From an uncultured Capnocytophaga sp. (lineage in GTDB: Bacteria > Bacteroidota > Bacteroidia > Flavobacteriales > Flavobacteriaceae), in contig NZ_CALGWU010000020.1 of the NCBI RefSeq assembly GCF_937936315.1, forward strand, positions 1-23,882: a stretch of DNA of 23,882 nucleotides, written 5' to 3'. Both the position numbers and the translations under genes were made by a program. The notes under the pieces are model-generated. The model did no database searches. It was not told the origin of the DNA and saw only the letters and a list, made by a program, of their open reading frames with translations. Positions 8,060-15,746 of this stretch are shown in pieces. The first letter of the stretch is position 1. Every line of letters begins with the position of its first letter.

Positions 8060-9409
8060 ATGAAAAAATATATAATTTTATCTTTATTATTCCTCTTCTT
8101 TATAAACTGTAATTATAAAGAAAAGGAAACTTTTGAGCAAAAAGCATCTGAGCGCACTGTAAATTCGCTTAACAACTATAAAAAGACTCTAGAAAACGAT
8201 AGCTATTGGCTCTTAACTTACTACCCTGAACAATATCGTGTAGGTTATTGGGTATATCCATATCAGCCAGAGATTTTTGCTACTGACAAAGATTTTCCTA
8301 AAGCTCATAGAAGCATAGGTGGCTATAACTTTTTAATAAAAATGAAAGACGGAAAGGTTACAGCTTCATCAGAAGTGAGTTATACCAATACAGAAGAAAC
8401 TTCATACTTTTCATACGATATAACTGAAGGACCTACTATTAGTTTCGACACCTTTAATAGTGTATTACATCATTTCCGTTTTGTATCACCTTCATTCCCT
8501 AATGCCCGCGGAGGAGAAACTGACTTTATCATCCTAAAGTACGAAAACGATACCTTTACTTTGCGTGGACGTACTTCCAACAACATTATGACTTTAAAAA
8601 AATTTACAGGTGATAGAGAAACTTATTTGAACAAAATACGCGAAAATAGCAATGCTCTTCAATACAAAGGTCTTTCTCCTATCAATGTAGGAGGTTCTGA
8701 AGTAATCCTTAAGTTATTCCCTAGTTATAGACAACTCACTTTCATATATGACAACAATCAAAAATACATACAATCAGCTTTTATAATCACAGAAAGAGGC
8801 ATCAAACTTTTTGAACCTATAAACATTAATGGGGTAACCTTTGATGAATTTTATTTTAATCAAGGTAAAACTGCCTTAGTAACCACTGATGGAAACATAA
8901 CCACTAACTTTGTGAACTCTCCTATCACTATCAGTAGTAATGCTTTATATGTAACTTTTGATACATATAACGCTTCTGAAAAAATAATGGATATTTTCAA
9001 CAAGGCTAAGAGAGCAGTAGAGCAATCAAAAAACAAAACCCACACCCTACTGAATTATATCAGGTTAGTAAATATAATGGGGAATGACCAACAACAAACA
9101 GCAGGAATGCACGCTTACGTAGCTGAAAAAAATAATCTTGATAATACAAGTAGTGTATACTATGAAATGGACTTTGTAGGCGTTGCTAATAATGCTAATG
9201 AAGAACAAGTTGAAATTCTTATAAAAGATATGCCTAATGAAGGTGATAGCACTTACAAAAATAGTCTTTACTACTACAGAGAAGCAGAACGATTATTTTT
9301 AGACTTAGCTAAGTTAGGTCCTTATAAAAAATCAGTTTATAACGCTAATTACACATATCTAATAAGCGTGAAAGACCCTGATATTTGGTTTTTAGTATAT
9401 ACCCCTTAA
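8060..9409 (+). CDS. DUF4302-domain lipoprotein
   Basis: This 449-residue protein begins with a signal peptide and a short lipobox-like FINC, giving lipidated C17. The following NYKEKE is rich in Lys/Glu, compatible with the surface-export signals reported for Capnocytophaga lipoproteins. Residues about 45-185 carry DUF4302 features: SYWLLTYYPEQ, GGYNFLIKMKDGKVTASSEV, the GPTISFDTFNSVLHHF block and a GGETDFIILK strand. DUF4302 proteins have no known activity but recur next to SusCD and HExxH lipoproteins, as here. The last 110 residues form a predicted mixed alpha/beta tail that I do not recognise. It follows the metallohydrolase by 10 bp and closes the operon. A weak AT-only palindrome after the stop is the only terminator candidate. 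Confidence 0.85.
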   Translation: MKKYIILSLLFLFFINCNYKEKETFEQKASERTVNSLNNYKKTLENDSYWLLTYYPEQYRVGYWVYPYQPEIFATDKDFPKAHRSIGGYNFLIKMKDGKVTASSEVSYTNTEETSYFSYDITEGPTISFDTFNSVLHHFRFVSPSFPNARGGETDFIILKYENDTFTLRGRTSNNIMTLKKFTGDRETYLNKIRENSNALQYKGLSPINVGGSEVILKLFPSYRQLTFIYDNNQKYIQSAFIITERGIKLFEPININGVTFDEFYFNQGKTALVTTDGNITTNFVNSPITISSNALYVTFDTYNASEKIMDIFNKAKRAVEQSKNKTHTLLNYIRLVNIMGNDQQQTAGMHAYVAEKNNLDNTSSVYYEMDFVGVANNANEEQVEILIKDMPNEGDSTYKNSLYYYREAERLFLDLAKLGPYKKSVYNANYTYLISVKDPDIWFLVYTP

Positions 9410-9448
9410 AAAATGTTAAAAATATTTTTTTATTACAATTTTTATGCG

Positions 9449-9456
9449 TACATTTG
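9449..9456 (+). promoter_or_regulatory. pckA promoter, -7 element
   Basis: TACATTTG fits TAnnTTTG. About 20 bp upstream there is only a T-run, so the -33 element is weak. A start near 9463 would give an untranslated leader of about 85 nt before pckA, longer than for other genes in this window. I see no riboswitch-like fold in the AT-rich leader. Confidence 0.6.
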
Positions 9457-9548
9457 CAGCGTTTTTCAGAGGAACTTTTACCTTGTCTAAAACTCAAAAA
9501 ACATAAGTTAGTAAATTATAGAATTTTAAATAAAAAATTTAAGACATT

Positions 9549-11132
9549 ATGAGTAAACCAAAAACACTTTCCGTTGATAAATACGGAATTAAAAACGCTA
9601 ATGTTCGTTACCAATTGTCTGCTGACGAACTTCACCAAGAAACTTTGGACAAAAAATTAGGTGTTGAAGCATCTTCTGGAGCTATCGCTATCAACACAGG
9701 TGAGTTTACTGGTCGTTCTCCTAAAGACCGCTTCATCGTAAAAGATGATATCACCAAAGATCGCGTATGGTGGGGTAACATCAACATCCCTTTCGAACCT
9801 GAAAAATTCGATAAACTATACGAAAAAGTAGTAGCTTATCTTTCAAGTAAAGAAATTTACGTTCACGATGGCTATGTTTGCGCCGACCCTAAATACCGCA
9901 CCAATATCCGTACTATTACTGAACTTCCTTGGAGCAACCTTTTCGCTTTTAATATGTTCTTACGTGTAGAAGATAGCGAACTCGCTTCTTTCAATGAAGA
10001 TTGGTTAGTTGTTAATGCTCCTGGTTTCAAAGCCGACCCAGCTGTAGATGGCACTCGTCAAGCTAACTTCGCAATCCTTAATTTTACTAAAAAAATCGCC
10101 CTTATCGGTGGTACTGGTTATACCGGCGAAATTAAAAAAGGTATCTTCTCTGCTATGAACTTTGAATTGCCTGTATTCCGCAACACTATGCCAATGCACT
10201 GTTCTGCTAACGTAGGTAAAGACGGCGATACTGCTATCTTCTTCGGTCTTTCTGGTACTGGTAAAACTACCCTTTCTGCCGATCCTAACCGCCACCTCAT
10301 CGGTGATGACGAACACGGTTGGACTCCTGAAAATACCGTATTCAACTTCGAAGGTGGTTGCTACGCTAAAGTAGTAGACCTTACCGCTGAAAAAGAACCT
10401 GAAATCTTCGCAGCTATCAAAAAAGGCGCTATCCTCGAGAACGTAATTATGGATGATAAAGGTGTTGTAGATTTCGCTCGCACCGATATTACCGAAAACA
10501 CTCGTGTTTCTTATCCTATTTACCACATCGCTAATATCCAACCAGGTTCAATAGGTCACAACCCTAAAAACATCTTCTTCCTTACTTTCGATGCTTACGG
10601 TGTATTGCCTCCAATCTCTAAATTGACTCCTGAACAAGCTGCTTACCAATTCGTTTCTGGTTATACTTCTAAAGTTGCCGGTACTGAGGTAGGTATCACT
10701 ACTCCTCAAAAAACTTTCTCTGCTTGCTTCGGAGCTGCCTTTATGCCTCTTCACCCAGCTGAATATGGTAAACGTTTGGCTGAAAAAATCAAAGAAACTG
10801 GCGTAAACGTATGGTTGGTAAACACTGGTTACAATGGTAAAATGAAAAGATGCAGCTTGAAAGATACCCGCGCTCTTATCACTGCGGCTCTTACTGGCAA
10901 ACTTAACAATGTTGAGTACAAAGAATTACCTATCTTCGGTTTCAAAGTACCTCAATCTTGCGAAGGTGTTTCAGATCAAAGCATCTTGAACTCAGAAAAC
11001 ACTTGGGACGACAAAGCTCAATTCAGCGCTAAACTCAAAGAATTGGCTGAATCATTTGTACAAAACTTCAAAGATAAAAAATTCGCTGAAGGTGCAAGTG
11101 CCGACGTCCTCGCTGGTGCTCCTAAATTGTAA
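9549..11132 (+). CDS. pckA: Phosphoenolpyruvate carboxykinase (ATP)
   Basis: This 527-residue cytosolic enzyme converts oxaloacetate plus ATP to PEP, CO2 and ADP. It is the entry step of gluconeogenesis and, in many fermentative Bacteroidota, can run in the CO2-fixing direction. Diagnostic motifs are visible: TGRSPKDRF (54-62, substrate-binding R56), GGTGYTGEIKKG (188-198), the metal-ligand segment PMHCSANV (H217), the PCK P-loop GLSGTGKTTLS (233-243) and the Mg-binding LIGDDEHGW (250-258). The length is normal for the ATP-type family (about 520-540). Codon usage appears richer in C-ending codons than the flanking SusCD operon, as expected for a highly expressed gene. It is a single-gene unit, with its own promoter and a strong terminator. 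Confidence 0.98.
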   Translation: MSKPKTLSVDKYGIKNANVRYQLSADELHQETLDKKLGVEASSGAIAINTGEFTGRSPKDRFIVKDDITKDRVWWGNINIPFEPEKFDKLYEKVVAYLSSKEIYVHDGYVCADPKYRTNIRTITELPWSNLFAFNMFLRVEDSELASFNEDWLVVNAPGFKADPAVDGTRQANFAILNFTKKIALIGGTGYTGEIKKGIFSAMNFELPVFRNTMPMHCSANVGKDGDTAIFFGLSGTGKTTLSADPNRHLIGDDEHGWTPENTVFNFEGGCYAKVVDLTAEKEPEIFAAIKKGAILENVIMDDKGVVDFARTDITENTRVSYPIYHIANIQPGSIGHNPKNIFFLTFDAYGVLPPISKLTPEQAAYQFVSGYTSKVAGTEVGITTPQKTFSACFGAAFMPLHPAEYGKRLAEKIKETGVNVWLVNTGYNGKMKRCSLKDTRALITAALTGKLNNVEYKELPIFGFKVPQSCEGVSDQSILNSENTWDDKAQFSAKLKELAESFVQNFKDKKFAEGASADVLAGAPKL

Positions 11133-11156
11133 TTTAACTTTAAAGGATATAGTTTG

Positions 11157-11190
11157 AAAAAGGCTGCTTCCGATGGGAAGCAGCCTTTTT
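11157..11190 (+). terminator. Rho-independent terminator of pckA
   Basis: GGCTGCTTCC (11162-11171) pairs perfectly with GGAAGCAGCC (11176-11185) around a GATG loop. Five flanking A residues can extend the stem into the T-tract at 11186-11190. The nearly symmetrical A/T flanks would let it work in both directions. Confidence 0.93.
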
Positions 11191-11218
11191 CTATCTCCCG
11201 ACCCCTGACCCCTGAATT

Positions 11219-11233
11219 TGGCACAATTGTTGC
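11219..11233 (+). promoter_or_regulatory. Sigma-54 (RpoN) promoter upstream of htrA
   Basis: TGGCACAATTGTTGC matches the sigma-54 consensus TGGCAC-N5-TTGC at every defined position. The GG (11220-11221) and GC (11232-11233) dinucleotides have the required -24/-12 spacing. Transcription would start near 11245, about 32 nt before the first ATG. This places the in-frame TTG at 11238 upstream of the transcript. No TAnnTTTG element is seen in this interval. Confidence 0.75.
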
Positions 11234-11276
11234 CTAATTGTCTTACGAGATAAAACAAATTAGTAAAACAAAAAAT

Positions 11277-12692
11277 ATGATGAAGAATTACGCAACAATG
11301 ATAGCTACTGCCTTCCTCGGCGGAGCTATGACCTTAGGAGGGTATAAACTCTTTATAGATAAACACGATGCCAAACAAGAGGCGCTTGATTTGCTTTCAC
11401 GTCCCGCTTTGGTGCAAACCAATCACACTACCCCTGAAAGAACGGTAGCAGGTGAAACCAACTTTATAGAAGCGGCTAACAAAACGGTGAATAGTGTCGT
11501 GCACGTGAAGAACACTGTAAAATCACAAGGAGGTGTAACCTCTATTTTCGATCTTTTTTATGGTAATGGGGGAGGCGAACAAACCCAAGTAGGTACCGGT
11601 TCTGGGGTTATCATTACCCCTGATGGTTATATAGTTACCAATAATCACGTGATTGCGAATGCTACTACTTTGGAGGTTACCCTTAACAACAATAAAACTT
11701 ATACTGCTAAGCTTATAGGCACAGATGCTTCTTCGGATATTGCCTTACTGAAAATAGAAGCCGATGAAAAACTACCTTTTCTTACTTTTGCCGACTCCGA
11801 TAATACTCAAGTAGGAGAATGGGTGCTTGCGGTAGGGAATCCTTTTAACTTAAATTCTACCGTTACCGCGGGAATTATTAGTGCAAAAGCACGTAACATC
11901 AGTGAACTTGGTAGCGATAAAATAGAATCTTTTATACAAACTGATGCTGTGGTAAATATGGGGAATAGCGGCGGAGCTTTGGTAAATCTCAATGGTGATC
12001 TTATAGGTATCAATACTGCAATCTCATCTACTACAGGGGTATATATGGGCTACTCGTTTGCAGTGCCTAGTAATATCGCTAAGAAAGTGGTGGAAGACCT
12101 GATAGAGTACGGGAATGTACAACGTGGGGTGATGGGTGTACGTGGACAAGCATTAGACTCCGAAGTAGCTAAGAAACTCAATGTAAAAGAAACAGAAGGA
12201 TTCTATGTAGATTCAGTAGAAGATGAGTCAGGAGCTGGTAGTGCTGGACTTAAAAAAGGTGACATCATCAAGCAAATTGACAACGTGAAAATACATAAAT
12301 ACTCTGATCTTAGTGGTCATATCGCTTCTAAACGTCCTGGTGATATGCTAAAAGTAACCTATGTACGAGAAGGTAAAGAACGTACTGCTAATATTACTCT
12401 CAAGAAAAACACTACTTATGTAATACAATCCTTAGGTTTGGAAGTGAAAAACCTTTCAGAAGCTGACCAAAAACGTTTTAAAACTAAAAACGGAGTGAAG
12501 GTTACCGCTGCAGGTCAGTTTTATGAGTATAATAATATAAATATAGTGGGTAAAGTATTACTTTCTGTTAACGGAAAGACCATTAAGGATGTAGATGAAT
12601 TGAAAAATATAATGTCTACACTTTCCTCACGTAATCGCAACTCATTAGAAATTTTGAATGAAAAAGGAGAAAAAGAAAGATTCTTCTTCTAA
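11277..12692 (+). CDS. htrA: HtrA/DegP-type envelope serine protease (Do family)
   Basis: This 471-residue protein has an N-terminal hydrophobic signal/anchor segment, a trypsin-like protease domain and two PDZ domains, and should act in the periplasm on misfolded proteins. The catalytic triad is complete: H124 in TNNHVI, D154 in SSDIALLK and S231 in GNSGGAL. PDZ1 follows at about residues 270-365 (GVMGVRGQAL, then SAGLKKGDIIKQID) and PDZ2 at about 385-470 (KVLLSVNGKTIKDVDELKNI). Two adjacent ATGs (11277, 11280) are possible starts; the TTG at 11238 is rejected because it lies before the predicted sigma-54 start site. A monocistronic stress gene with a terminator on its 3' side. Confidence 0.95.
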   Translation: MMKNYATMIATAFLGGAMTLGGYKLFIDKHDAKQEALDLLSRPALVQTNHTTPERTVAGETNFIEAANKTVNSVVHVKNTVKSQGGVTSIFDLFYGNGGGEQTQVGTGSGVIITPDGYIVTNNHVIANATTLEVTLNNNKTYTAKLIGTDASSDIALLKIEADEKLPFLTFADSDNTQVGEWVLAVGNPFNLNSTVTAGIISAKARNISELGSDKIESFIQTDAVVNMGNSGGALVNLNGDLIGINTAISSTTGVYMGYSFAVPSNIAKKVVEDLIEYGNVQRGVMGVRGQALDSEVAKKLNVKETEGFYVDSVEDESGAGSAGLKKGDIIKQIDNVKIHKYSDLSGHIASKRPGDMLKVTYVREGKERTANITLKKNTTYVIQSLGLEVKNLSEADQKRFKTKNGVKVTAAGQFYEYNNINIVGKVLLSVNGKTIKDVDELKNIMSTLSSRNRNSLEILNEKGEKERFFF

Positions 12693-12721
12693 TAAATATT
12701 TTATGCCATTGAGGCTCATAT

Positions 12722-12771
12722 CTTTGCCAAAGGTTCTTGCCCGTGAGGCTCACACCTTTGGCAAAGTTTTT
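12722..12771 (+). terminator. Long-loop terminator of htrA with internal hairpin
   Basis: CTTTGCCAAAGGT (12722-12734) pairs perfectly over 13 bp with ACCTTTGGCAAAG (12754-12766), followed by TTTTT. The 19-nt loop itself contains the small palindrome GTGAGGCTCAC. The right arm and its flank (TGAGGCTCACACCTTTGGCA, from 12744) also resemble 12710-12729 as a direct repeat at a 34-bp offset, so the structure may have arisen by local duplication. The remaining sequence up to 12887 has no gene I can recognise. Confidence 0.75.
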
Positions 12772-12887
12772 AATTCTCTTTGTTTGACTTGTTAGCCTCG
12801 TCTAAGTCGTCTAATCTCAACCTAAAGCCTCCGAGATTCTTCAAGTCTCCAGAGATTTTTTAAACCTTATAATTAGAAAAATTAACA

Positions 12888-13352
12888 ATGATACACTATC
12901 TAAAGGCTGATGCTACTCTGCCACAAACCGAAGGTAACATTATCATCACCCATATTTGTAATGATATAGGTGCTTGGGGTAAAGGTTTTGTGTTAGCACT
13001 TTCCAAACGCTGGAAAACACCTGAAAAACAATATAAACAATGGTATAAACAAGGCGAAGATTTCGCTTTGGATGCAGTGCAGTTTGTAAAAGTAGAAAGC
13101 GATATATGGGTTGCCAATATGATTGGGCAACATAAAATATATAAAGATGAAAATGGCAATCCACCCATTCGTTATGAAGCAGTGAAAAAAGCCTTACAAC
13201 AAGTAGCCAATTTTGCTCTTGAAAACAATGCCAAAGTACAAATGCCCCGCATAGGTTGCGGATTAGCAGGAGGTACTTGGGATAAAATTGAAGCCATTAT
13301 CAATGAAACCCTTTTAGAAAAAAATATAGAAGTATTCGTCTGCGACTTATAA
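12888..13352 (+). CDS. Macro-domain protein (probable ADP-ribose binding/hydrolase)
   Basis: This 154-residue protein is a complete stand-alone macro domain. Visible family features are the start YLKADAT, the IIITHICNDIGAWGKGFV loop (18-35), the WVANMIGQ strand (74-81), PPIRYEAVKKAL (92-103) and the phosphate-binding MPRIGCGLAGGTW loop (119-131). This pattern is closest to bacterial ALC1/TARG1-like macro domains that bind ADP-ribose or remove it from substrates. The position that is catalytic Asp in human TARG1 (GCGLD) is Ala127 here, so TARG1-type chemistry is not assured and binding or another hydrolysis mechanism is possible. It is followed by rlmH after 22 bp, consistent with a small operon. 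No toxin partner is adjacent. Confidence 0.88.
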   Translation: MIHYLKADATLPQTEGNIIITHICNDIGAWGKGFVLALSKRWKTPEKQYKQWYKQGEDFALDAVQFVKVESDIWVANMIGQHKIYKDENGNPPIRYEAVKKALQQVANFALENNAKVQMPRIGCGLAGGTWDKIEAIINETLLEKNIEVFVCDL

Positions 13353-13374
13353 TTTTTCACTTTTTACTTAACCG

Positions 13375-13848
13375 ATGAATATCAAACTTATAGCGGTAGG
13401 AAAAACCGATAATTCAGCCTTACAAGAGCTCATCACCACCTATGAAAAGCGACTTTCGTACTACATCAATTTTGAATTGCAACTCTTGCCTGATATTAAG
13501 AATAGCAAATCACTATCGGAAGAGCAACAAAAAACAAAAGAAGGCGATCTGATTCTCAGTAATATAGCCTCTTCTCATCATCTGATACTCTTAGACGAAC
13601 GAGGCAAAGAGTACACCTCAGTAGCTTTTGCCAATGAATTGCAAAAGAAAATGAATGCTGGCGTCAAGCAGCTCACTTTTGTGATTGGCGGACCTTATGG
13701 TTTTTCAAAAGAAGTATATGACCGTGCTAATGGTAAGCTTTCGCTCTCCAAACTCACCTTTTCACACCAAATGATACGTCTATTTTTTGTGGAACAACTC
13801 TACCGTGCTTTTACGATTCTCCGTAATGAGCCCTATCATCACCAATAA
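13375..13848 (+). CDS. rlmH: 23S rRNA (pseudouridine1915-N3)-methyltransferase RlmH
   Basis: This 157-residue SPOUT-fold methyltransferase modifies the pseudouridine at position 1915 of helix 69 in the 23S rRNA, using S-adenosylmethionine. The C-terminal knot signature is intact: FVIGGPYGFSKEVYDRA, then LSLSKLTFSHQMIRLFFVEQ and the invariant ending EPYHH(Q). The internal LLDERGKEYTS block is also typical, and the length matches the family (155-160). It starts 22 bp after the macro-domain gene, so the two are probably cotranscribed; no TAnnTTTG promoter lies between them. Confidence 0.97.
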   Translation: MNIKLIAVGKTDNSALQELITTYEKRLSYYINFELQLLPDIKNSKSLSEEQQKTKEGDLILSNIASSHHLILLDERGKEYTSVAFANELQKKMNAGVKQLTFVIGGPYGFSKEVYDRANGKLSLSKLTFSHQMIRLFFVEQLYRAFTILRNEPYHHQ

Positions 13849-13875
13849 TATTAATTTCTCAAAACAACACCGCTA

Positions 13876-13896
13876 GCGCGAGCTTGCAGCTCGTGC
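13876..13896. repeat. REP-like GC-rich palindrome
   Basis: GCGCGAGCT (13876-13884) and AGCTCGTGC (13888-13896) form a 9-bp stem (one G:T pair) with a TGC loop. It is much more GC-rich than its surroundings and has no T-tract, so it is a poor terminator. Its form, a compact hairpin flanked by CACCGCTA and CTCCGG, suggests a dispersed intergenic palindrome; only this one copy is present in the window. Confidence 0.5.
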
Positions 13897-13970
13897 CTCC
13901 GGAATTGGCGGTAATCTGAAAAATTGCACTTGATGGTGGAATGGACGGAGAGTGTATTTTTTGAAAAATA

Positions 13971-14002
13971 TTTGCACAATTGTTGAAAACTTACTACTTT
14001 TG
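13971..14002 (+). promoter_or_regulatory. mdh promoter
   Basis: TTTG at 13971-13974 and TACTTTTG at 13995-14002 are separated by 20 bp, an excellent Bacteroidota-type promoter. Transcription should begin near 14009, about 58 nt before the mdh ATG. Confidence 0.8.
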
Positions 14003-14066
14003 TGGCGTGAAAATAACCATTGATTGAGCTCTTTATATAGCTCATCATCTTTAAATAATAGATTAT

Positions 14067-14999
14067 ATGAAAGTTACAGTAGTAGGCGCTGGTGCCGTAG
14101 GAGCAAGTTGCGCAGAGTACATTGCTATTAAAGACTTCGCGTCTGAAGTAGTTCTAATTGACATCAAAGAAGGTTTTGCAGAAGGTAAAGCTATGGATTT
14201 GATGCAAACTGCTCCCCTCAATGGGTTTGACACTCGTATTGTAGGGGTTACAAATGATTATTCTAAAACTGCAGGCAGTGATGTAGCTGTGATTACCTCA
14301 GGTATTCCTCGTAAACCAGGTATGACTCGCGAAGAGCTTATTGGTACCAATGCTAACATTGTGAAATCAGTTGTTGAACAATTGGTGAAATATTCACCTA
14401 ATGTGATTGTAATTGTAGTAAGTAACCCTATGGATACTATGGCTTATTTGGTACACAAAGCTACTAAATTACCTAAAAATCACATCATCGGTATGGGTGG
14501 AGCTCTTGATAGCGCTCGTTTTAAATATCGTTTGGCAGAAGCTCTTAACAGTCCGATTTCAGATGTAGATGGTATGGTAATCGCTGCTCATAGTGATAGT
14601 GGTATGTTGCCTCTTACTCGTTTGGCAAGCTATCGCGGTGTGCCAGTAACCGAGTTTTTGAGTGCTGATCGTCTTAACCAAGTAGCTGAAGATACTAAAG
14701 TAGGTGGAGCTACTCTTACTAAACTTTTAGGAACTTCAGCTTGGTATGCTCCAGGAGCTGCTGTATCAGCTTTAGTACAGGCAATTGCTTGTGACCAAAA
14801 GAAACTTTTCCCTTGCTCAGTATTACTTGAAGGTGAATACGGACAAAAAGATGTATGCGTAGGGGTTCCTGTAATCATCGGTAGAGATGGTGTTGAAAAA
14901 ATTGTAGAGGTAAAACTTAACGATGCTGAAAAAGCTAAATTTGCAGAAAGTACTGAAGCAGTACGTGAAGTAAATAAAGCTTTAGCAAGTGTGTTATAG
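14067..14999 (+). CDS. mdh: Malate dehydrogenase (LDH-like, NAD-dependent)
   Basis: This 310-residue cytosolic enzyme interconverts malate and oxaloacetate. The Rossmann motif GAGAVG is at residues 7-12 and the NAD-selective acidic residue is in VVLIDI (D32). Substrate-binding arginines R82 and R88 lie in IPRKPGMTR, with a third at R151 in LDSARF. N120 is in VVSNPMDT and the catalytic His is H175 in AAHSD. Arg at position 82 points to malate rather than lactate. The length and motifs fit the LDH-like malate dehydrogenase group common in Bacteroidota. With pckA nearby, it forms part of the oxaloacetate/malate branch, though the two are separately transcribed. Confidence 0.97.
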   Translation: MKVTVVGAGAVGASCAEYIAIKDFASEVVLIDIKEGFAEGKAMDLMQTAPLNGFDTRIVGVTNDYSKTAGSDVAVITSGIPRKPGMTREELIGTNANIVKSVVEQLVKYSPNVIVIVVSNPMDTMAYLVHKATKLPKNHIIGMGGALDSARFKYRLAEALNSPISDVDGMVIAAHSDSGMLPLTRLASYRGVPVTEFLSADRLNQVAEDTKVGGATLTKLLGTSAWYAPGAAVSALVQAIACDQKKLFPCSVLLEGEYGQKDVCVGVPVIIGRDGVEKIVEVKLNDAEKAKFAESTEAVREVNKALASVL

Positions 15000-15024
15000 T
15001 CTGCCTTAAGACCTTAAAATTAGA

Positions 15025-15064
15025 ATAAAAGCGACTTTTCCGAAAAAAAGTCGCTTTTATTTTA
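15025..15064 (+). terminator. Rho-independent terminator of mdh
   Basis: ATAAAAGCGACTTTT (15025-15039) pairs with AAAAGTCGCTTTTAT (15046-15060) over 15 bp around a six-base loop, followed by further T residues. It separates mdh from the dipeptidase gene. Confidence 0.92.
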
Positions 15065-15135
15065 TTTGGTATTCCCGTTCTCCGAAGGGGATAATCCGCA
15101 AAAAATACTTATAACTATTAAAATTTCTTTTATTT

Positions 15136-15729
15136 ATGAAATATATTCTTGCATTTTTTGTCACTTTTATTACTACGGCACAACAAACTGATTTTGTGCT
15201 CCTCAAAGGTCTTTCTTCCGATTTTGTATTTGATATGAAATATGCAACTCCTGATAACTTTCTTAAACAAGCTGTTTATGAGTGTGGAGAATGCTATCTG
15301 CGCAAAAAAACAGCGGAAGCCTTGGTAAAAGCTAATGAGGAGTTTAAAACTTTGGGATATCGCATCAAACTATTTGATTGCTATCGACCTCTTGAAGTAC
15401 AAAAAAAGATGTGGAAAATACTTCCAGGAACTCATTATGTAGCCAATCCTGCCAAAGGTTCCAAACACAATCGTGGAGCAGCAGTTGATCTCACTTTAGT
15501 AGATAAGGATGGTAAAGAATTGGATATGGGCACTCCTTTTGATTTTTTTGGTGAGAAAGCTCATCATACTTGTACCACTCTTCCTAAAAAAGTACTCGAA
15601 AATCGCAAGTTGCTAAAAGATATACTCAACAAATACAACTTCAAATCTATTTATTCGGAGTGGTGGCATTACGAATACCGCCCTGAAATGCAATCCAAAG
15701 TTGAAAACTTCCAATGGCAATGTGAATAA
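15136..15729 (+). CDS. VanX/DdpX-like D-alanyl-D-alanine dipeptidase (M15D), exported
   Basis: This 197-residue zinc dipeptidase has a short signal peptide (residues 1 to about 16, ending TTAQQ), so it probably works in the periplasm on D-Ala-D-Ala from peptidoglycan turnover. Metal ligands follow the M15 pattern: H111 and D118 in SKHNRGAAVD, and H178 in SEWWHYE with catalytic E175. R84 in DCYRPLE corresponds to the conserved transition-state Arg. There are no vanH or vanA genes nearby, so this is most likely a housekeeping enzyme like DdpX and not resistance. I see no TAnnTTTG promoter directly upstream. It converges on the GH6 pseudogene. Confidence 0.9.
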   Translation: MKYILAFFVTFITTAQQTDFVLLKGLSSDFVFDMKYATPDNFLKQAVYECGECYLRKKTAEALVKANEEFKTLGYRIKLFDCYRPLEVQKKMWKILPGTHYVANPAKGSKHNRGAAVDLTLVDKDGKELDMGTPFDFFGEKAHHTCTTLPKKVLENRKLLKDILNKYNFKSIYSEWWHYEYRPEMQSKVENFQWQCE

Positions 15730-15746
15730 TTACGAATTACGAGGTG

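Noticed and set aside
10005..10541. 178-codon minus-strand frame inside pckA
   Set aside because: It is the shadow of a strongly conserved gene with biased codon use; the product shows no family features and there is no promoter.
13971..13988. Sigma-54-like sequence TTGCACAATTGTTGA before mdh
   Set aside because: It looks like the htrA site but lacks both the GG at -24 and the GC at -12, and an excellent TAnnTTTG promoter overlaps it.
13851..14048. 65-residue minus-strand frame between rlmH and mdh
   Set aside because: It spans the GC-rich palindrome and the mdh promoter and has no homology or promoter of its own.
15136..15729. Vancomycin resistance gene vanX
   Set aside because: The protein has the M15D motifs but also a signal peptide and no vanH/vanA/vanRS neighbours; a housekeeping exported dipeptidase is more likely.
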